From: Paraspadella gotoi
Taxonomy: Eukaryota > Chaetognatha
Direction of reading: 5' to 3'
DNA: 64,000 bases
Assembly: GCA_051294375.1 (NCBI GenBank)
Contig: CM119271.1
Coordinates: 11,110,341 to 11,174,340 of the forward strand
The notes under the pieces are model-generated. The model ran no database searches. It was not told where the DNA came from and saw only the letters and a list, made by a program, of their open reading frames with translations. Made by a program: the position numbers and the translations under genes. Of the stretch, positions 44,868 to 56,609 are shown piece by piece (positions within the stretch are counted from its first letter, which is position 1; the number at the start of each line of letters is the position of its first letter).

Positions 44868-45060
44868 ACTAACATATGATTTTCGAAAGAATCTGCGTTT
44901 TGTATTTTGTCGGAGGGGCGTGGGGGGGCGCGGAAAAGGGCGGGAAGAAAATGATTCGGTTTGATGTCGAAATTGGGAATCCGAGGAAAAATCGGAGGGA
45001 GAGAAATGAGAGGGCTTTGGTCGTGAATGAGCTTTATAGAATGGAGAGAGGAGGGAGAGA
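44868..45060 (+). repeat. Dispersed repeat Y, copy 1
   Basis: AACATATGATTTTCGAAAGAATCTGCGTTTTGTATTT and TCGGAGGGGC...GCGGAAAAGG match 62547-62640 (forward) and 56700-56790 (reversed). It precedes the GA array. Confidence 0.7.
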
Positions 45061-45475
45061 ACGAGAGAGAAGAGAGGAAGAGAGAGATGAGAGAGAGAGA
45101 GAGAGAGAGAAGAGAGAGAGAGAAGAGAGAAAAAGAGGAGAAGACGAGAGAGAGAGAGAAGAGGTAAAGAGAGAGAATGAGGAAGGCTTTGGTCAGTGGA
45201 ATGAACTTTTAGAGCGATGGAGAGAGAAAGAAGATGAAGAGGCCAGAAGAGAGAGGAGAGAAGAGAGAGAGAGAGAGAAAAGAGGAGAAAGAGAAGAGAG
45301 TAAGAGGAGTAAAGAGAGAGAATGAGGAGGGCTTTGGTCGTGAATGACTTTTAGAGAATGGAGAGAGAGGAGAGAGATGAGAAGAGAGAGACGATGAGAC
45401 GCAGTGAAGAGAGAGGAGAGAGGAGTAGAGAGAGAGAATGAGAAGGGCTTTGGTCGAATGACTTTTAGAGAGATG

Positions 45476-45526
<51 letters not shown>

Positions 45527-45670
45527 CGAGAAGAGAGGGAGAAGAGAGAGGAGTAGAGAAGAAGAGAGAGAGAAGAGAGAGAGAAGGTGAGAGAAAGAGG
45601 GAGAGAGAGAGAGAGAGAGGGGAGTAGAGAGAGAGAGAGAGAATGCAGAGAGAGGAGAAAGTGAGAAGTC
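45000..45670 (+). repeat. GA array with four spaced cores
   Basis: A core of about 45 bp (AGAATGAGRAGGGCTTTGG then TCGTGAATGACTTTTAGAGA) occurs with GGCTTTGGTC at 45013, 45185, 45330 and 45446. Steps are 172, 145 and 116 bp; the spacers are (GA)n of falling length. A single core-like copy (GTTGTCGTGAATGCTTTTAG) is in repeat Y at 62675. Confidence 0.85.
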
Positions 45671-46210
45671 CAAGCAGAAGAGGCGAGTTGTGCGTTGTCG
45701 TTGTTGTTGTCTTTTGCCTTGGAAAACGAGGGGCGTCGTGATTGAAGGACTAAATGGCTCACGGCGTCATGGTATCCAGTCTTGCCTGTTTGATTGCTTG
45801 GCGTTGCGTCCGTCGTCGTTGCTCTGTTCTTCGGCTTTGGCGCGGGCCAATAAGGACGGCGACACGCAGGGTAAGGACGCGAAAGGTGGAAACAAGGGCG
45901 AAGGGTGAGAAAGGCGCCGGGGCCGCCTCCGCTTTCCAGATTTCTTGTACTCCATTTACTGCAGAAATGCAGCTAGCGTAAATTTGCGCAGCGCTCGTTT
46001 GGGTGTTTTTTTTATACTTGCGGTGGGGGGAGCGTGGGGGTAAGAGAGTGGGAGATGAGTGGTGAGGTTACGTGGGGAAGTCTGAGGGTCATTAAGGAAA
46101 AGGTGAAAAAAGGGGGAAAAAAGGAAGTTTAGGGAAATTTAGGGTGGGTTAGGTCTAACCTACCTCTAGTAATGAACTACGCCCACCAAAGTCAACATCT
46201 CATGGAAAAT
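45660..46210 (+). repeat. Dispersed repeat W, copy 1
   Basis: CTTGGAAAACGAGGGGCGTC (45719) and AAATTTGCGCAGCGCTCG, then GTTAGGTCTAACCTACCT and AATGAACTACGCCCA. The same landmarks occur forward at 54480-54960 and reversed at 53820-54260. Confidence 0.75.
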
Positions 46211-46419
46211 AACAGTCATCAAAAAGACAGAATATAGAATAAGCCACCAGACTGAAAGGAAGACAAACAAAAAAAAACACAAGGAGGCCAAACTATAACA
46301 AAGGGAAATCCGGTTGGAACTCGACGATTCCCCTTTCTTTTTTTTTCTTCTTTCTTTCCTCCTCTCAACTAGTTTCCTCCAACGCTTCAATATTGATTTC
46401 TTCCCGTTCTTCCTCCACC

Positions 46420-46570
46420 TACCCGCTCCCCCCAATTTTCCACCGCCTCTCCACCCCACTTACCCTCCACTCCCCTCCCACCCCACTCACCCTCCCCACC
46501 CACTCACCCCCTTCCCACCCAACTACACCCTTCCACCCCACTTACCACCCCTCCCCCTTCACGTCTCCGA
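46420..46570. repeat. C-rich CCCACTCACCCT minisatellite
   Basis: Imperfect CCCACTTACCCTCCAC-type units. The minus strand is G-rich and could form G-quadruplexes. Pro/Leu/Thr-rich frames here are repeat products. Confidence 0.8.
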
Positions 46571-46599
46571 CCCCACATTTTTCTCGTGGTTTAATATTG

Positions 46600-48340
46600 C
46601 CGATTATCCGATCTGACCCAACGCCATTTCCGGTCCTTCGCTCTTATACTTCCACCCTGGCCTTTTTCAAAATCCTTACCCCTAACTACCCCATGCCTTT
46701 TTTCCTTCGTGTGATCGAACCGACCGGACATCTCCCCCTTCCCTACTTTCTCCTGCCTGCCGAACTCCAGCCAGCGATAATCTCCGTATCATCGGCGAGA
46801 GAGGATCTTCTGCCGGGGCAGTAAAACAAATCAACAAGGGAGCGGAAATGTATGCAAAACCGCTCTCTCTCTCTCTCTTCCTCTCTCCTCTCTTCGCTCT
46901 ACTCTTTCGGTCCGTCCTCTCTGCTCTCTCGGTCTCTCTCTCTCTCTCTCTAAGGGAAAGCCCCATAGAGGCAACCCCCGCCCTCCTTTCGCCCTTTACG
47001 CTCCGTTTGTCCCGATAGCATCGGCGCCATCGCGAATATTTTGCCGCAATGATGGCAGGCAGGTGCCAGACGGTTGCTACACAATGACATCTAATGCAAA
47101 GACGCCGGCTGTAATGATGGCAGTGCTGTGTGCCAAGACGAGGGAAAAGGCCGCACAGACCGATGCAGGCATAGTTAAAAAAAAATATTGCCAGAAAGAA
47201 CGTTACCCATATACTTTTGAAAATTTCAATTTTGAAGCTACACTTGATGGCAAGAAAGTGCCCAAAAATAGGCATGAAATTTGAAAAAGTTTTGGTCAAT
47301 TGTACGGTTAATATCACGTTTAACTTACTCCGCCTGTCGGAAAGTTGCAGGTTGAAGATGAAAAAATTGAAACGTGAAAATGAGTGAGATAAGATGAAAG
47401 GGAGAAGTGAATGTTCAGAAAAAAAAAGATGAGAAAGAGGCGTGATGGTGAATTGTGTTCAGTGCGAGAACCTTTTAATGAGTTCGCGACGACAACGAAT
47501 GAAAGACGAATGTAAATCAAAAAAAAGATTTATGATCTGAATTTCGCTACATCGGGAGAAATTTCAACCTCGTAGAGTTTGACCTATCGTAACAAATTTC
47601 CCAACAACAATTCAAGTCCTTCTATGAAAAAATTCACTGAGAAATTTGATTGTTAAAAGTTTTCAAAGAAAACTGAAACGTCGCTCCATTATTGTAAGTT
47701 AAAAATTTTTAAAAATAATTTGTACTGACAGTGCTTTCCAATGGCATTGAAGGATTAGAGACACTGGAGACCCTATTTCCGAACAGTACGTACTAGGTTA
47801 AAAACTGAAAATTGTATTGCTTTAATATTTTTTTGCTTGAAAACCAAATTCGTCTACTAACTTTTTTTACGAACTTTTTCGCGACTTTTTTTAAAGTTAG
47901 TAACGAGTCTTCAATCTTGAGAGAATGCAGATTCTGGAATGCACTCTCTCAGCCTCTAAATTGGGTTTTATGGACGAAACCGTTGGGCCGCCGATTAACG
48001 GAAGAGAAACTTCATCGATGCGTGAAGGACGGAGGAGCGGGAAGAAAGAAGGAGAAAGAGGAGCGCGAGAATAGGAGCGGGGAAAGGAATCTTATACTGG
48101 GAAGACAGCATAGAAAAGAAGGCGATGGAGGAGGGAAGGCAGAGGCGGGAGCAGAAAAGGTTGCGATGGGAGAATTAAAATAAGGTACGAAGGTTATTGG
48201 AGCGGGACGACGTGAAATGAGTAGAAAAGGTGAGTGAGGAAGAAAAAACAGTAGATGAAGAGGAAGAGCGCGAGGATGAAGAAACAAAGGAGCAAAAAAA
48301 AAAAACAACAAAAAGAAACGAAAAAGAAGAAAAAATCTTT
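46600..48340. other. Low-repeat region without a supported gene
   Basis: The minus strand is open over 46682-47317, but the frame starts at GTG and includes a CT/GA microsatellite (46862-46950). A short direct repeat, ATGATGGCAG at about 47050 and 47114, is visible. The 123-codon plus frame from 47812 and the Glu/Lys-rich DNA at 48030-48340 show no domain. I do not call a gene. Confidence 0.45.
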
Positions 48341-48799
48341 AAAGTAAAAAAAAAAAAAATTCCACGCGAAGGCATGCATCCTAGACCGGCATCCGGAAAT
48401 CACTCCGAGACGGCAATCCCGAATGGCAATTCACGAGACGGCATTTAGTCTCAAACGGCCTTTTCCCTCTAAACGCCCTCTGCTCGTCTCACCGATCCAA
48501 GATCTTGTCTCCGTTTCGCCTTCGAAGCTCTTTTGATCCCTTTCATCCGATTGATCCGTTTTCTCCTTTCGGTCCAATTACTTCGTTAATGGTCATCGCT
48601 TACACTAGTTTTTCCTTGTTATCATGTCCCCCATATATATGCCTTTCTAAGTTTCTTATATCTCCTTCGATTTCTGCTTACAGTTCCCCTTCCCTCTATC
48701 GATAAATAAGTACTTTATATATTATTTTATTATCATTGCCAATCAACTTATATATGTAATATAAAATATTTACAAATATCTTAATGCTAATGCGTTTTA

Positions 48800-49020
48800 G
48801 ATATCTATGAAATTGGGTACAACAAATATAAAATTATCCATCTCTATTTAATAAATTAAAGCTATTTGCCCCTGACTTTGGATGCTTGTGTGTTTAAGCC
48901 TCCATCGACTCTTACAAGATATTGACATACAGCGTCCCTGCAACTCTTCAATAAAGACTCTCTCACAGTCTCGTCTTATTCATTCCCACAAATTACCTTG
49001 GCTTCCCTAATCAGATGTTA
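48800..49020 (-). repeat. Dispersed repeat X, copy 3
   Basis: Best preserved LTR-like 3' end: TTTGCCCCTGACTTTGG, CTTCAATAAAGACTCTCTC, ACAGTCTCGTCTTATTCATT, CCCACA, then TTGGCTTCCCTAATCAG. Contains an extra TTGACATACAGCGTCCCTGC absent from the 44.6-kb copy. Confidence 0.65.
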
Positions 49021-49439
49021 TCAAAAATTTCATGAATATATGAGGATCGTGCATAGAGTCTTGGTTCAAAGAAATTGTTTCGTGTGCCTACAAATCTGAT
49101 GGTTTTTATAAGAAATGTATTGAAGAATGTATGAAATGAATTACTATGTAAGTTTGGTAAAGCATTTATGCCGGGATATCTAGGGGCCTTAGTTTTATTA
49201 CTATATATTTGGTTCCGTTAATGATTTGGACAGCTTTTTTGTGGTATTTTGGTTGACACATTATCTCTCAAAGGAATATACGTGTGCCTGTTTTATCGAG
49301 AGGTCATTTATGAAAATTCATTTATCCTCCGGCGTCATAAGGGAGACAAAAACATACTTGCTCGGAGTTAACTCTGTTAGTTATTAAAAGGATCTTGATG
49401 TATATATAGTGGAAGTGTAGTTAACTGAGAGGCTCAAAA

Positions 49440-50113
49440 AAAGAAAAGAGCGGCTTCCGCCTCTTTTTTCATTTCGTTATCCGCTTTTATTGCGAACAAA
49501 TACATCCAATCATTCAATACAAGTCCGATGAACTCATTATAGATTGGTCTCACAGTGAAAATTAGAGAGAGGAGAGAGAAAGGAAGGAGAAGAAAAAATC
49601 CTGTCGCTTTCCGGGTCAAACGACGACGACGACGACGACGACGGTGAAAGCGGCAATGACGACGACTACAATAAATGCGATAGAAATATCATCACGATTG
49701 AAGAGATAGAAAGGCTGAAATGTTAAAATGTATTTAATATTTTTTAAAAAAAGGTTTTGCTATTGAATGAACTCGAGTTGGAAAATATTTTTATTACGTT
49801 TTTCTCGATCAATAAAGGATACAATTAATAAGTATTCCAAAAATTAATATAAAAGGCCACTTTTGAAAACGCGTTTGGTCATGATTTAATTATTAAACTA
49901 TGCAACACTCTACAGAAGTCTCTTTAAAAATCCTCGTCATTCAACGCCTTAAAAACGAACAAGATAAAAATTCAATAAAAAACAAAAAACAAAAAAAAAA
50001 AACAACAACCGAAAACCAAAAACAGGAAAAACGAGGAAAATCTCCGCTCAACGGAAAAAAAGAGTTTGAAATCGACCATTAGCCAATTTCCTCCTTGGCC
50101 GATTTGCTTTCGC

Positions 50114-50163
<50 letters not shown>

Positions 50164-50250
50164 CCGATTTTTCTCTCTTCCACTCTCGATCCCTCCCTCG
50201 CCATTTCAGATCTCCGACCGAAAAAAAAAGTTTTAATTTAACAGAAAAGA

Positions 50251-50303
<53 letters not shown>

Positions 50304-53300
50304 GGAGAAAAGAGTCCGTTCCCGCTCCGTCTCTCTGTCCGTCCGTCCGTCCGTCTCTCAGTAAAGACTCTCATTTCTCCCCAAGGATCCCGACCATCTT
50401 TCTCGCCCGCACCCGATACTATTTTTTNNNNNNNNNNNNNNNNNNNNNNNNNNNNNNNNNNNNNNNNNNNNNNNNNNNNNNNNNNNNNNNNNNNNNNNNN
50501 NNNNNNNNNNNNNNNNNNNNNNNNNNNNNNNNNNNNNNNNNNNNNNNNNNNNNNNNNNNNNNNNNNNNNNNNNNNNNNNNNNNNNNNNNNNNNNNNNNNN
50601 NNNNNNNNNNNNNNNNNNNNNNNNNNNNNNNNNNNNNNNNNNNNNNNNNNNNNNNNNNNNNNNNNNNNNNNNNNNNNNNNNNNNNNNNNNNNNNNNNNNN
50701 NNNNNNNNNNNNNNNNNNNNNNNNNNNNNNNNNNNNNNNNNNNNNNNNNNNNNNNNNNNNNNNNNNNNNNNNNNNNNNNNNNNNNNNNNNNNNNNNNNNN
50801 NNNNNNNNNNNNNNNNNNNNNNNNNNNNNNNNNNNNNNNNNNNNNNNNNNNNNNNNNNNNNNNNNNNNNNNNNNNNNNNNNNNNNNNNNNNNNNNNNNNN
50901 NNNNNNNNNNNNNNNNNNNNNNNNNNNNNNNNNNNNNNNNNNNNNNNNNNNNNNNNNNNNNNNNNNNNNNNNNNNNNNNNNNNNNNNNNNNNNNNNNNNN
51001 NNNNNNNNNNNNNNNNNNNNNNNNNNNNNNNNNNNNNNNNNNNNNNNNNNNNNNNNNNNNNNNNNNNNNNNNNNNNNNNNNNNNNNNNNNNNNNNNNNNN
51101 NNNNNNNNNNNNNNNNNNNNNNNNNNNNNNNNNNNNNNNNNNNNNNNNNNNNNNNNNNNNNNNNNNNNNNNNNNNNNNNNNNNNNNNNNNNNNNNNNNNN
51201 NNNNNNNNNNNNNNNNNNNNNNNNNNNNNNNNNNNNNNNNNNNNNNNNNNNNNNNNNNNNNNNNNNNNNNNNNNNNNNNNNNNNNNNNNNNNNNNNNNNN
51301 NNNNNNNNNNCGCTCTAAATATCGATCCGCTCCAGCCCATCCCCAATCAGTCTTCCCTCGCACCTCGAAACGCCGATGGCTTCCTTGTCAAGGAGCTTTT
51401 AATCTTACTCACTTCATCTTCATTTACTCCCTTCCATGCCTCTATCCCCCTCCTCGCCTCCTTCCGAAGAAAATCCGTCTCATTCCGGAGATTAAAAGCT
51501 TCCTTGAGAAGGAACATCGCGGTTGAGGTGCGAGGGAAGATGATTGGGATGGGCTGGAAGCGGATCGAGTATTTGAGAGCGGGGAGGCTGAGTGATTGAT
51601 ATTTGAGTGAAGATGGGCTGGAGCGGATCGGTATTAGAGCGAGGAGCGGTGGAGGATTGATATTGTAGAGGGAGAAAAGGGCTTGAGGCGGAGATATTTA
51701 GAGCGGAAGGGCTGGAGTTGATTGAATAATTGTATAGTAAGCGAGATGGGCTGAGGTGATTGTATTTGGAGTGGGAATTAAGCTGGAGGTGATTGATATT
51801 TGGGTGGAGAATGGCTTGGAGATGATTGAATTTGGAGCGAGTATGAGTATTGGATTGATTTATATGTGGAGTGGTGATATGGAGCTGGAGTTTTTTGAGG
51901 TATTTAAAAGCAAGGAATGTGGCTGGAGTTGATTAAATTTAGAAGCGAGGGATGAGCTGGGAGGGTGATTGTATTAAGTTTGAAGTGAGAATGGGCTGGA
52001 GTATCGATATTTTAGAGCGAGGAAGTGCTGGAGGTGATCGGATATATTGGGATAGGCGCAAAAAAATAATGCCAACCAATAACAATCACTATAAACTATA
52101 ATCCTACTTCACCAATTCTACCCTATCACTCTACCTCCTATTTTCATCCCTAATATTAACTCAAACACAATCACAAACGAAGTCTCAACCTTATTACTAA
52201 CTCTAATGCCTTAATTAAAGATCTAATTGCGATCCTTGCGAAGAATAGGCCTAACACTTGATTTCGAGCATCGTCGAATCAAAATTGCGCCTTTAAGTTC
52301 GAAGCCCAATTGAGGTAAAGAGAAGTTTTGAAGCTCAGGCCAATATAGGGTATAGAGAGTCGTAGCGGTCGGGAAGAATTGGTGAAGGCCGGGGAAAAAA
52401 AATTGTTATTGGTTGAAGAGAGTAAGAGAAGAGAAGAGAGAGAGAGAGAGCAATGAGTAGGAGAGTAGAGAAGGAGAGGAGAGAGGAGAGAAAGAGGGAG
52501 AGAGAGAGAGTTGAGGAGAGCGGATAAGGAGAATCTAGATGCAAAGAAGGCGAGAAGGCTAAAAAGTCGAGTATGAGAATAGAAATATTAGTATCGGGTG
52601 CGGGCGAGAAAGATGTCGATCTTGGAAGAGAGAATCTACGGGATGAGTTGTACTGAGACGGACGACGGATGCGGACGAGAGATCCGGCGAGGATTTTACA
52701 GACGGGAAACGACTTCTATTCTCTCTACTCATCTACTTTCTCTCTAACCTCAGGGTTCTTATCTCTCTCTTCTCTCTCTCTCTCTCTCTCACTCTCCTTT
52801 TCTGGGTTACAAATTAAAGACTTTTTTTGGTTGTCGGGAGGATCTGAATTGGCGAGGGGAGGGAGGTCGAGAGGTGAAGAGAGAAAATCGAAAGATGAGA
52901 GGAGAGAGAGAGAGCGAGAAGAAGGAGAGAGTAAAGAGAGAGAGAGAAGAGTAGACGAGAGACCGAAGCAATTCGGACCAGTGAGTAGAAGTTGGTAATG
53001 GTCGTATTTCAACTCTTTTTCCGTGAGCGGATAGATTTTCCTCGTTTTTTCCTGTTTTTGTTTTGGTTGTTGTTTTTTTTTGGTTTTTTTGTTTTTTTTT
53101 TGGAATTTTATATCTTTGGGTTTCGTTTTTAAGGCGTTGAAGACAGATTTGAAAGAGACTTCGTATGGTTAATAATTAAATCCTGACAATATCGCGTTTC
53201 AAATGTGGTTTTTAATTATTTTTGAAGTAACTTATTAATTGTGATCCTTATTGATTCGAGAAAGAACGTATAAAGAATATTTCCAACTCGAGTCATGTCA

Positions 53301-53650
53301 ATAGCATTTATCTTTTTTTGAAAAAATTTATATATCATTTTATACATTTCAGCTTTCTATCGTCTTCATCGGTGAATGATGAGTTTTATGCTTTATTGTA
53401 GTGTTCGTGCATGTGCGCGTTTCACCGTGGACGGTCGTCGTCGTCGTCGTCGTCGTCGTCATTGGTCGTCGTTGAGCGCCGGAAAGAGCGGAAGAGGGAT
53501 TTTTCTTTCTTTCTTTCTCTCACTGTTGCATACTTATACCCTTATTTTACGTTATTGAACATTCCTCTTTTTTTCCCTCGTCCTTCAATTGTAGCTGGAT
53601 GCTATTTTTCGCAAAAGGCGAATTTTTGTTTTAAAGCTAATCAGAATCTT
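49440..53650. repeat. Four-kilobase palindrome centred near 51.45 kb
   Basis: Left-arm landmarks return reverse-complemented on the right: GTCAAACGACGACG (49616 / 53462), CTCGAGTTGGAAAATATTT (49772 / 53283), AGGAAAAACGAGGAAAATCT (50023 / 53041), GCCCGCACCCGATACTATT (50405 / 52593), and 51311-51406 versus 51489-51582 beside an 82-bp spacer. The right arm carries many more indels. A gap of 883 N (50428-51310) lies in the left arm. A third and fourth copy of the arm's inner part are at 55830-56510 and 62830-63510. Confidence 0.9.
51520..52050 (+). repeat. Minisatellite of about 36 bp (GGGCTGGAGGTGATTGATATTTAGAGCGA)
   Basis: About 14 imperfect units. The left arm of the palindrome shows one reversed unit at 51311-51340 right at the edge of the 883-N gap, so the gap probably holds the reversed array. 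Confidence 0.8.
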
Positions 53651-53819
53651 TAACCCTAGTTTCTACACGAAAGTTATCCAGAATCATTAACACAATATTA
53701 ACTATGCCCTCCAATCCCTACATTAAAATTCATCTTCTATATTTTAAACATTAATTTTTGGTGGATACATCCGCAAACCGTTCGCGCGTCCATTTTATTT
53801 AGTAAGTTTTGAACTTTGG

Positions 53820-54960
53820 ATTGGGCATAGTTCATTAACTAAGGTAGGTAGACTACGCTAATGCCCTAAATCCTAAATTCCTTTTTTTTTCCTGCCCTTT
53901 TTCCTTTCTGTAATGACCTCTACTTCCCCAAGGTAACTCACACTATTCCACTCCCTTACCCCTACTTCCCCAAATAAAAAACCCAAAACGAGTGCTCGCA
54001 AATTCGCGTTCTCATGCTTTCAGAAAGTGGATACAAAACTGGAAACGAGGGCTGGGCCCCCTTTCACCCTCCCTTCCCGCTTTCTCACCTTATCTCTCTC
54101 CCCTCTCAGCTTTTTCCCCCAATATCAAAAGCAACACGACGAGACCAAGCGCAAGACAAAAGAATACAGCAAGACTGGAACTGAAGTTTCGTGAGCATTT
54201 AGTTCTGTCAATCACGACGCAGCAGAGACAGACGTTTTGTTTCTCCCAAGGATGCAGACATAAGAAGAGTAGAGGAGAGAGAAAAAGAAGAAAGAAGAAG
54301 AGATCAGATGTAGAAGAGTGAGAGAGAGAGAGAGAGAGAACGGAGAAGAGAGAGATGAGAGAGATAGAACTGAGAGAGAATTGAGAGAGAGAAAGAGAGA
54401 GAGAGGGCGTAGGAGGGTGGGGACGGCATGTGGGATGTCAAACGCACAGAAAAGGGAAGTTAGTTCGGTATGGTCCGTTGTTGTTCGTTCTCTGTTTTGG
54501 GCTTGGAAAACGAGGGGCGTTGCGGTGCGTGAATTGATAGACCTACAAAAATGGCTTCAGGGCAGTCATGTCTGAACCGACGTTCTTGTCCGTGTGTTGT
54601 TGTTGTCGCGTTGCCGTCGTCTGTCTGTTCTGTCTTTGTTCTTATTCTCGCAGTCCTTACTTTGTGGGCGCTTTACAGTCAATCGGAAGTATCAGGGGAT
54701 CTATCTACTATGGTAGTGAACAGGTGGTAATAAGGGGAAGGGTGTGAACGGGGGGCCGCTTCCGTCACGGTTTTGGTATCCTTTCTGAGAAATGAGAAAG
54801 CGAAAATTTGCGAGGTCTCTTCGTCTCTTCGGGTGTTCTCTCGTTCTACTTTTTCGTCGGGAAGGTGGGTAAGGGAGATCGTGTTAAGAATTTGCAGTTG
54901 TTGATCGTTATTTTGTTCATTGCCTGCGGTTTCTCATATTAGGTAACAAGTGGCATTACT
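53820..54960. repeat. Smaller palindrome of dispersed repeat W, centred near 54.39 kb
   Basis: GCTCGCAAATTCGCGTTCTCATGC (53994-54017, shown here as landmarks GCTCGCAAATT and GTTCTCATGC) mirrors AGAAATGAGAAAGCG and AAATTTGCGAGG at 54789-54818; CTCCCTTACCCC mirrors GGTGGGTAAGGGAG; AATCACGACGC mirrors the GGGCGTTGCGGTG region. The centre is a GA-rich tract (54260-54410). Confidence 0.75.
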
Positions 54961-55419
54961 TCTATACTTAAGACGGAGGAACAATATTATGAAGTTTTGC
55001 CGAATTTTTAGTGGTTCTGAGTAGCGTTTAATATCTAGTGATCGCACTACGGCATAATGTCATACGATTCAAAACTACTCGATAAATGTAGGCCGATACG
55101 TTCGCGGGATTTGTCTCCAAAAATCTATTGTTCTAAAATCGTTTATCTTAGGCTCAGATTGTATACTTTTAAATGCGTTATGGGATGTTCTTTGGGTTTT
55201 AGGGGCTGGTTTATAGTATTTGGTTATATGATTTTGGATAGCTTGGTTGTACGAACTAGGTGTACATCATGGGTCATTCGCCTGGTTAGGTCTGTTTTAG
55301 CACACAGTAAATTCGTGCGCTTTTGGAATATAGTCTAGTCAGCTTGTAGGGTCGAGGTGAATTAAGAGTGAAGGTTCTATAGTAAATCTCAATCTGGGTA
55401 AGTGCAAGTGAAGTGAGAG

Positions 55420-55620
55420 ATGACGTACGTTGTCATACAGATAAAATTTCTTCTGCTGTTCTCTTCCGTCTCCTTTTTTCTTCTCTTCGGTGCTTCAAAC
55501 GACGATCTCTACCTCAATCTGAGTAATTTGCTCTCCGCAGTCAATTCGACGGATGACGACGTTCGGAGGTTCAGCCGGCGAATGGACCGTAAACAGTCAC
55601 TACTTCATAGTAATGCGTAG
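55420..55620 (+). CDS. Putative small secreted protein or peptide precursor (66 aa)
   Basis: An ATG with a purine at -3 directly follows an in-frame TGA (55414-55416), so the start is fixed. Residues 4-26 are hydrophobic with Lys9 before the core (KFLLLFSSVSFFLLFGAS), a good signal peptide with likely cleavage near Ser26. The mature part has two N-glycosylation sequons (Asn33-Leu-Ser, Asn42-Ser-Thr), an acidic DDD at 45-47, and basic pairs at 49-50, 53-54 and 57-58, as in processed peptide precursors. Codon use is balanced and not repeat-driven. GGGTAAGTG at 55396-55404 could be a splice donor of an upstream exon. Alternatives: first exon of a larger secreted or membrane protein, or chance ORF. 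I do not recognise a family. Confidence 0.35.
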   Translation: MTYVVIQIKFLLLFSSVSFFLLFGASNDDLYLNLSNLLSAVNSTDDDVRRFSRRMDRKQSLLHSNA

Positions 55621-55829
55621 AATATTCATCAACGTTATTTGAAGAGATTAGACAATGGCTGATTGCCTATTCGTAATCTATGCTCTCCATCTCTTTTATT
55701 CTCCTTCTTCTTTCTTCTTCTTCTCTCTTCTCTCTCTCTGTCTGATACTCTCTGCTAAATCTTGATTCTATCTGCGCGCTTATCTCTTAAAAGTCATTTC
55801 ATGCGAACCTCATCGACCTGGAATGAACA

Positions 55830-56510
55830 GTCCTGATGTTGCTCATAATTATTTTATTTAAAGCTTCTTTCTCTGGAATCAATAAAGAGAACTAATATAA
55901 TGCTATTCAAAATTATGATAATAAGCATTTTGAAAAAAAGCGTTTGTAGATTTAGATTATTTAATCTATACAGAAGTCTTTAGAAAATACTCTGTATTTT
56001 CAACGCTTAAAAGCAACAGACCAAATAATTAAATTACAAAATCAAAAAAATAAAAAACAAAACCAAACCAATAAACGCGATGAAAACTGAGAATTCCGCG
56101 GTCAACGGACTTAAAAATGAGTTGAATGGACCATACAATTTCCCTTGGCGATTGCTTTCGGGTCTCTCTTCTCTTCTCTCTCTTCTTCTCTTCTTCCTCT
56201 CTCTTCCTCTCCCCTCTCTCTCTATTTGATTTTTCTCTTTCATCTCGATCCCTTCATTCAATCCGAGAAAAAAAAGTTTTAATTGTCAACAGAAAAGATG
56301 AAGCAGAAGAGGAGTATGTAGTGAGAGAGAGAGAGAGAGAGGGAGAGAAGAGATGGAGGCAGATTGAGAGTAGGGGAATTAGACAGTCGTTCCCGCGTTC
56401 TCGTCGTCCGTCTAGTCTCTGGTATCTTCCTAGTATAAGATGCTCGATTTTCTCCTCAAGATCCGACGATTTTCTCGCGCTACCCCGACTCTTTTTTATT
56501 CTTTTTTTTT
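55830..56510 (+). repeat. Diverged copy of the palindrome arm
   Basis: ATACAGAAGTCTTTAGAAAA, CAACGCTTAAAAGCAACAGA, GGTCAACGGACTT, TGGACCATACAATTTCC and the CT/GA tracts match 49740-50420 in the same order with many differences. Confidence 0.75.
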
Positions 56511-56609
56511 TGTCCTCCCTCTTTCTCTCTCTTTCTCTTTCTCTCTCTCTCCCTTACTCTGCTCTCTCTGATTCTCGAACAAGATGGGCTTCTCTCTCTA
56601 CTCTTCTCT

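Noticed and set aside
46682-47317. Minus-strand ORF of 211 codons
   Set aside because: GTG start, passes through a CT microsatellite giving an Arg/Glu run, no domain, no ATG context.
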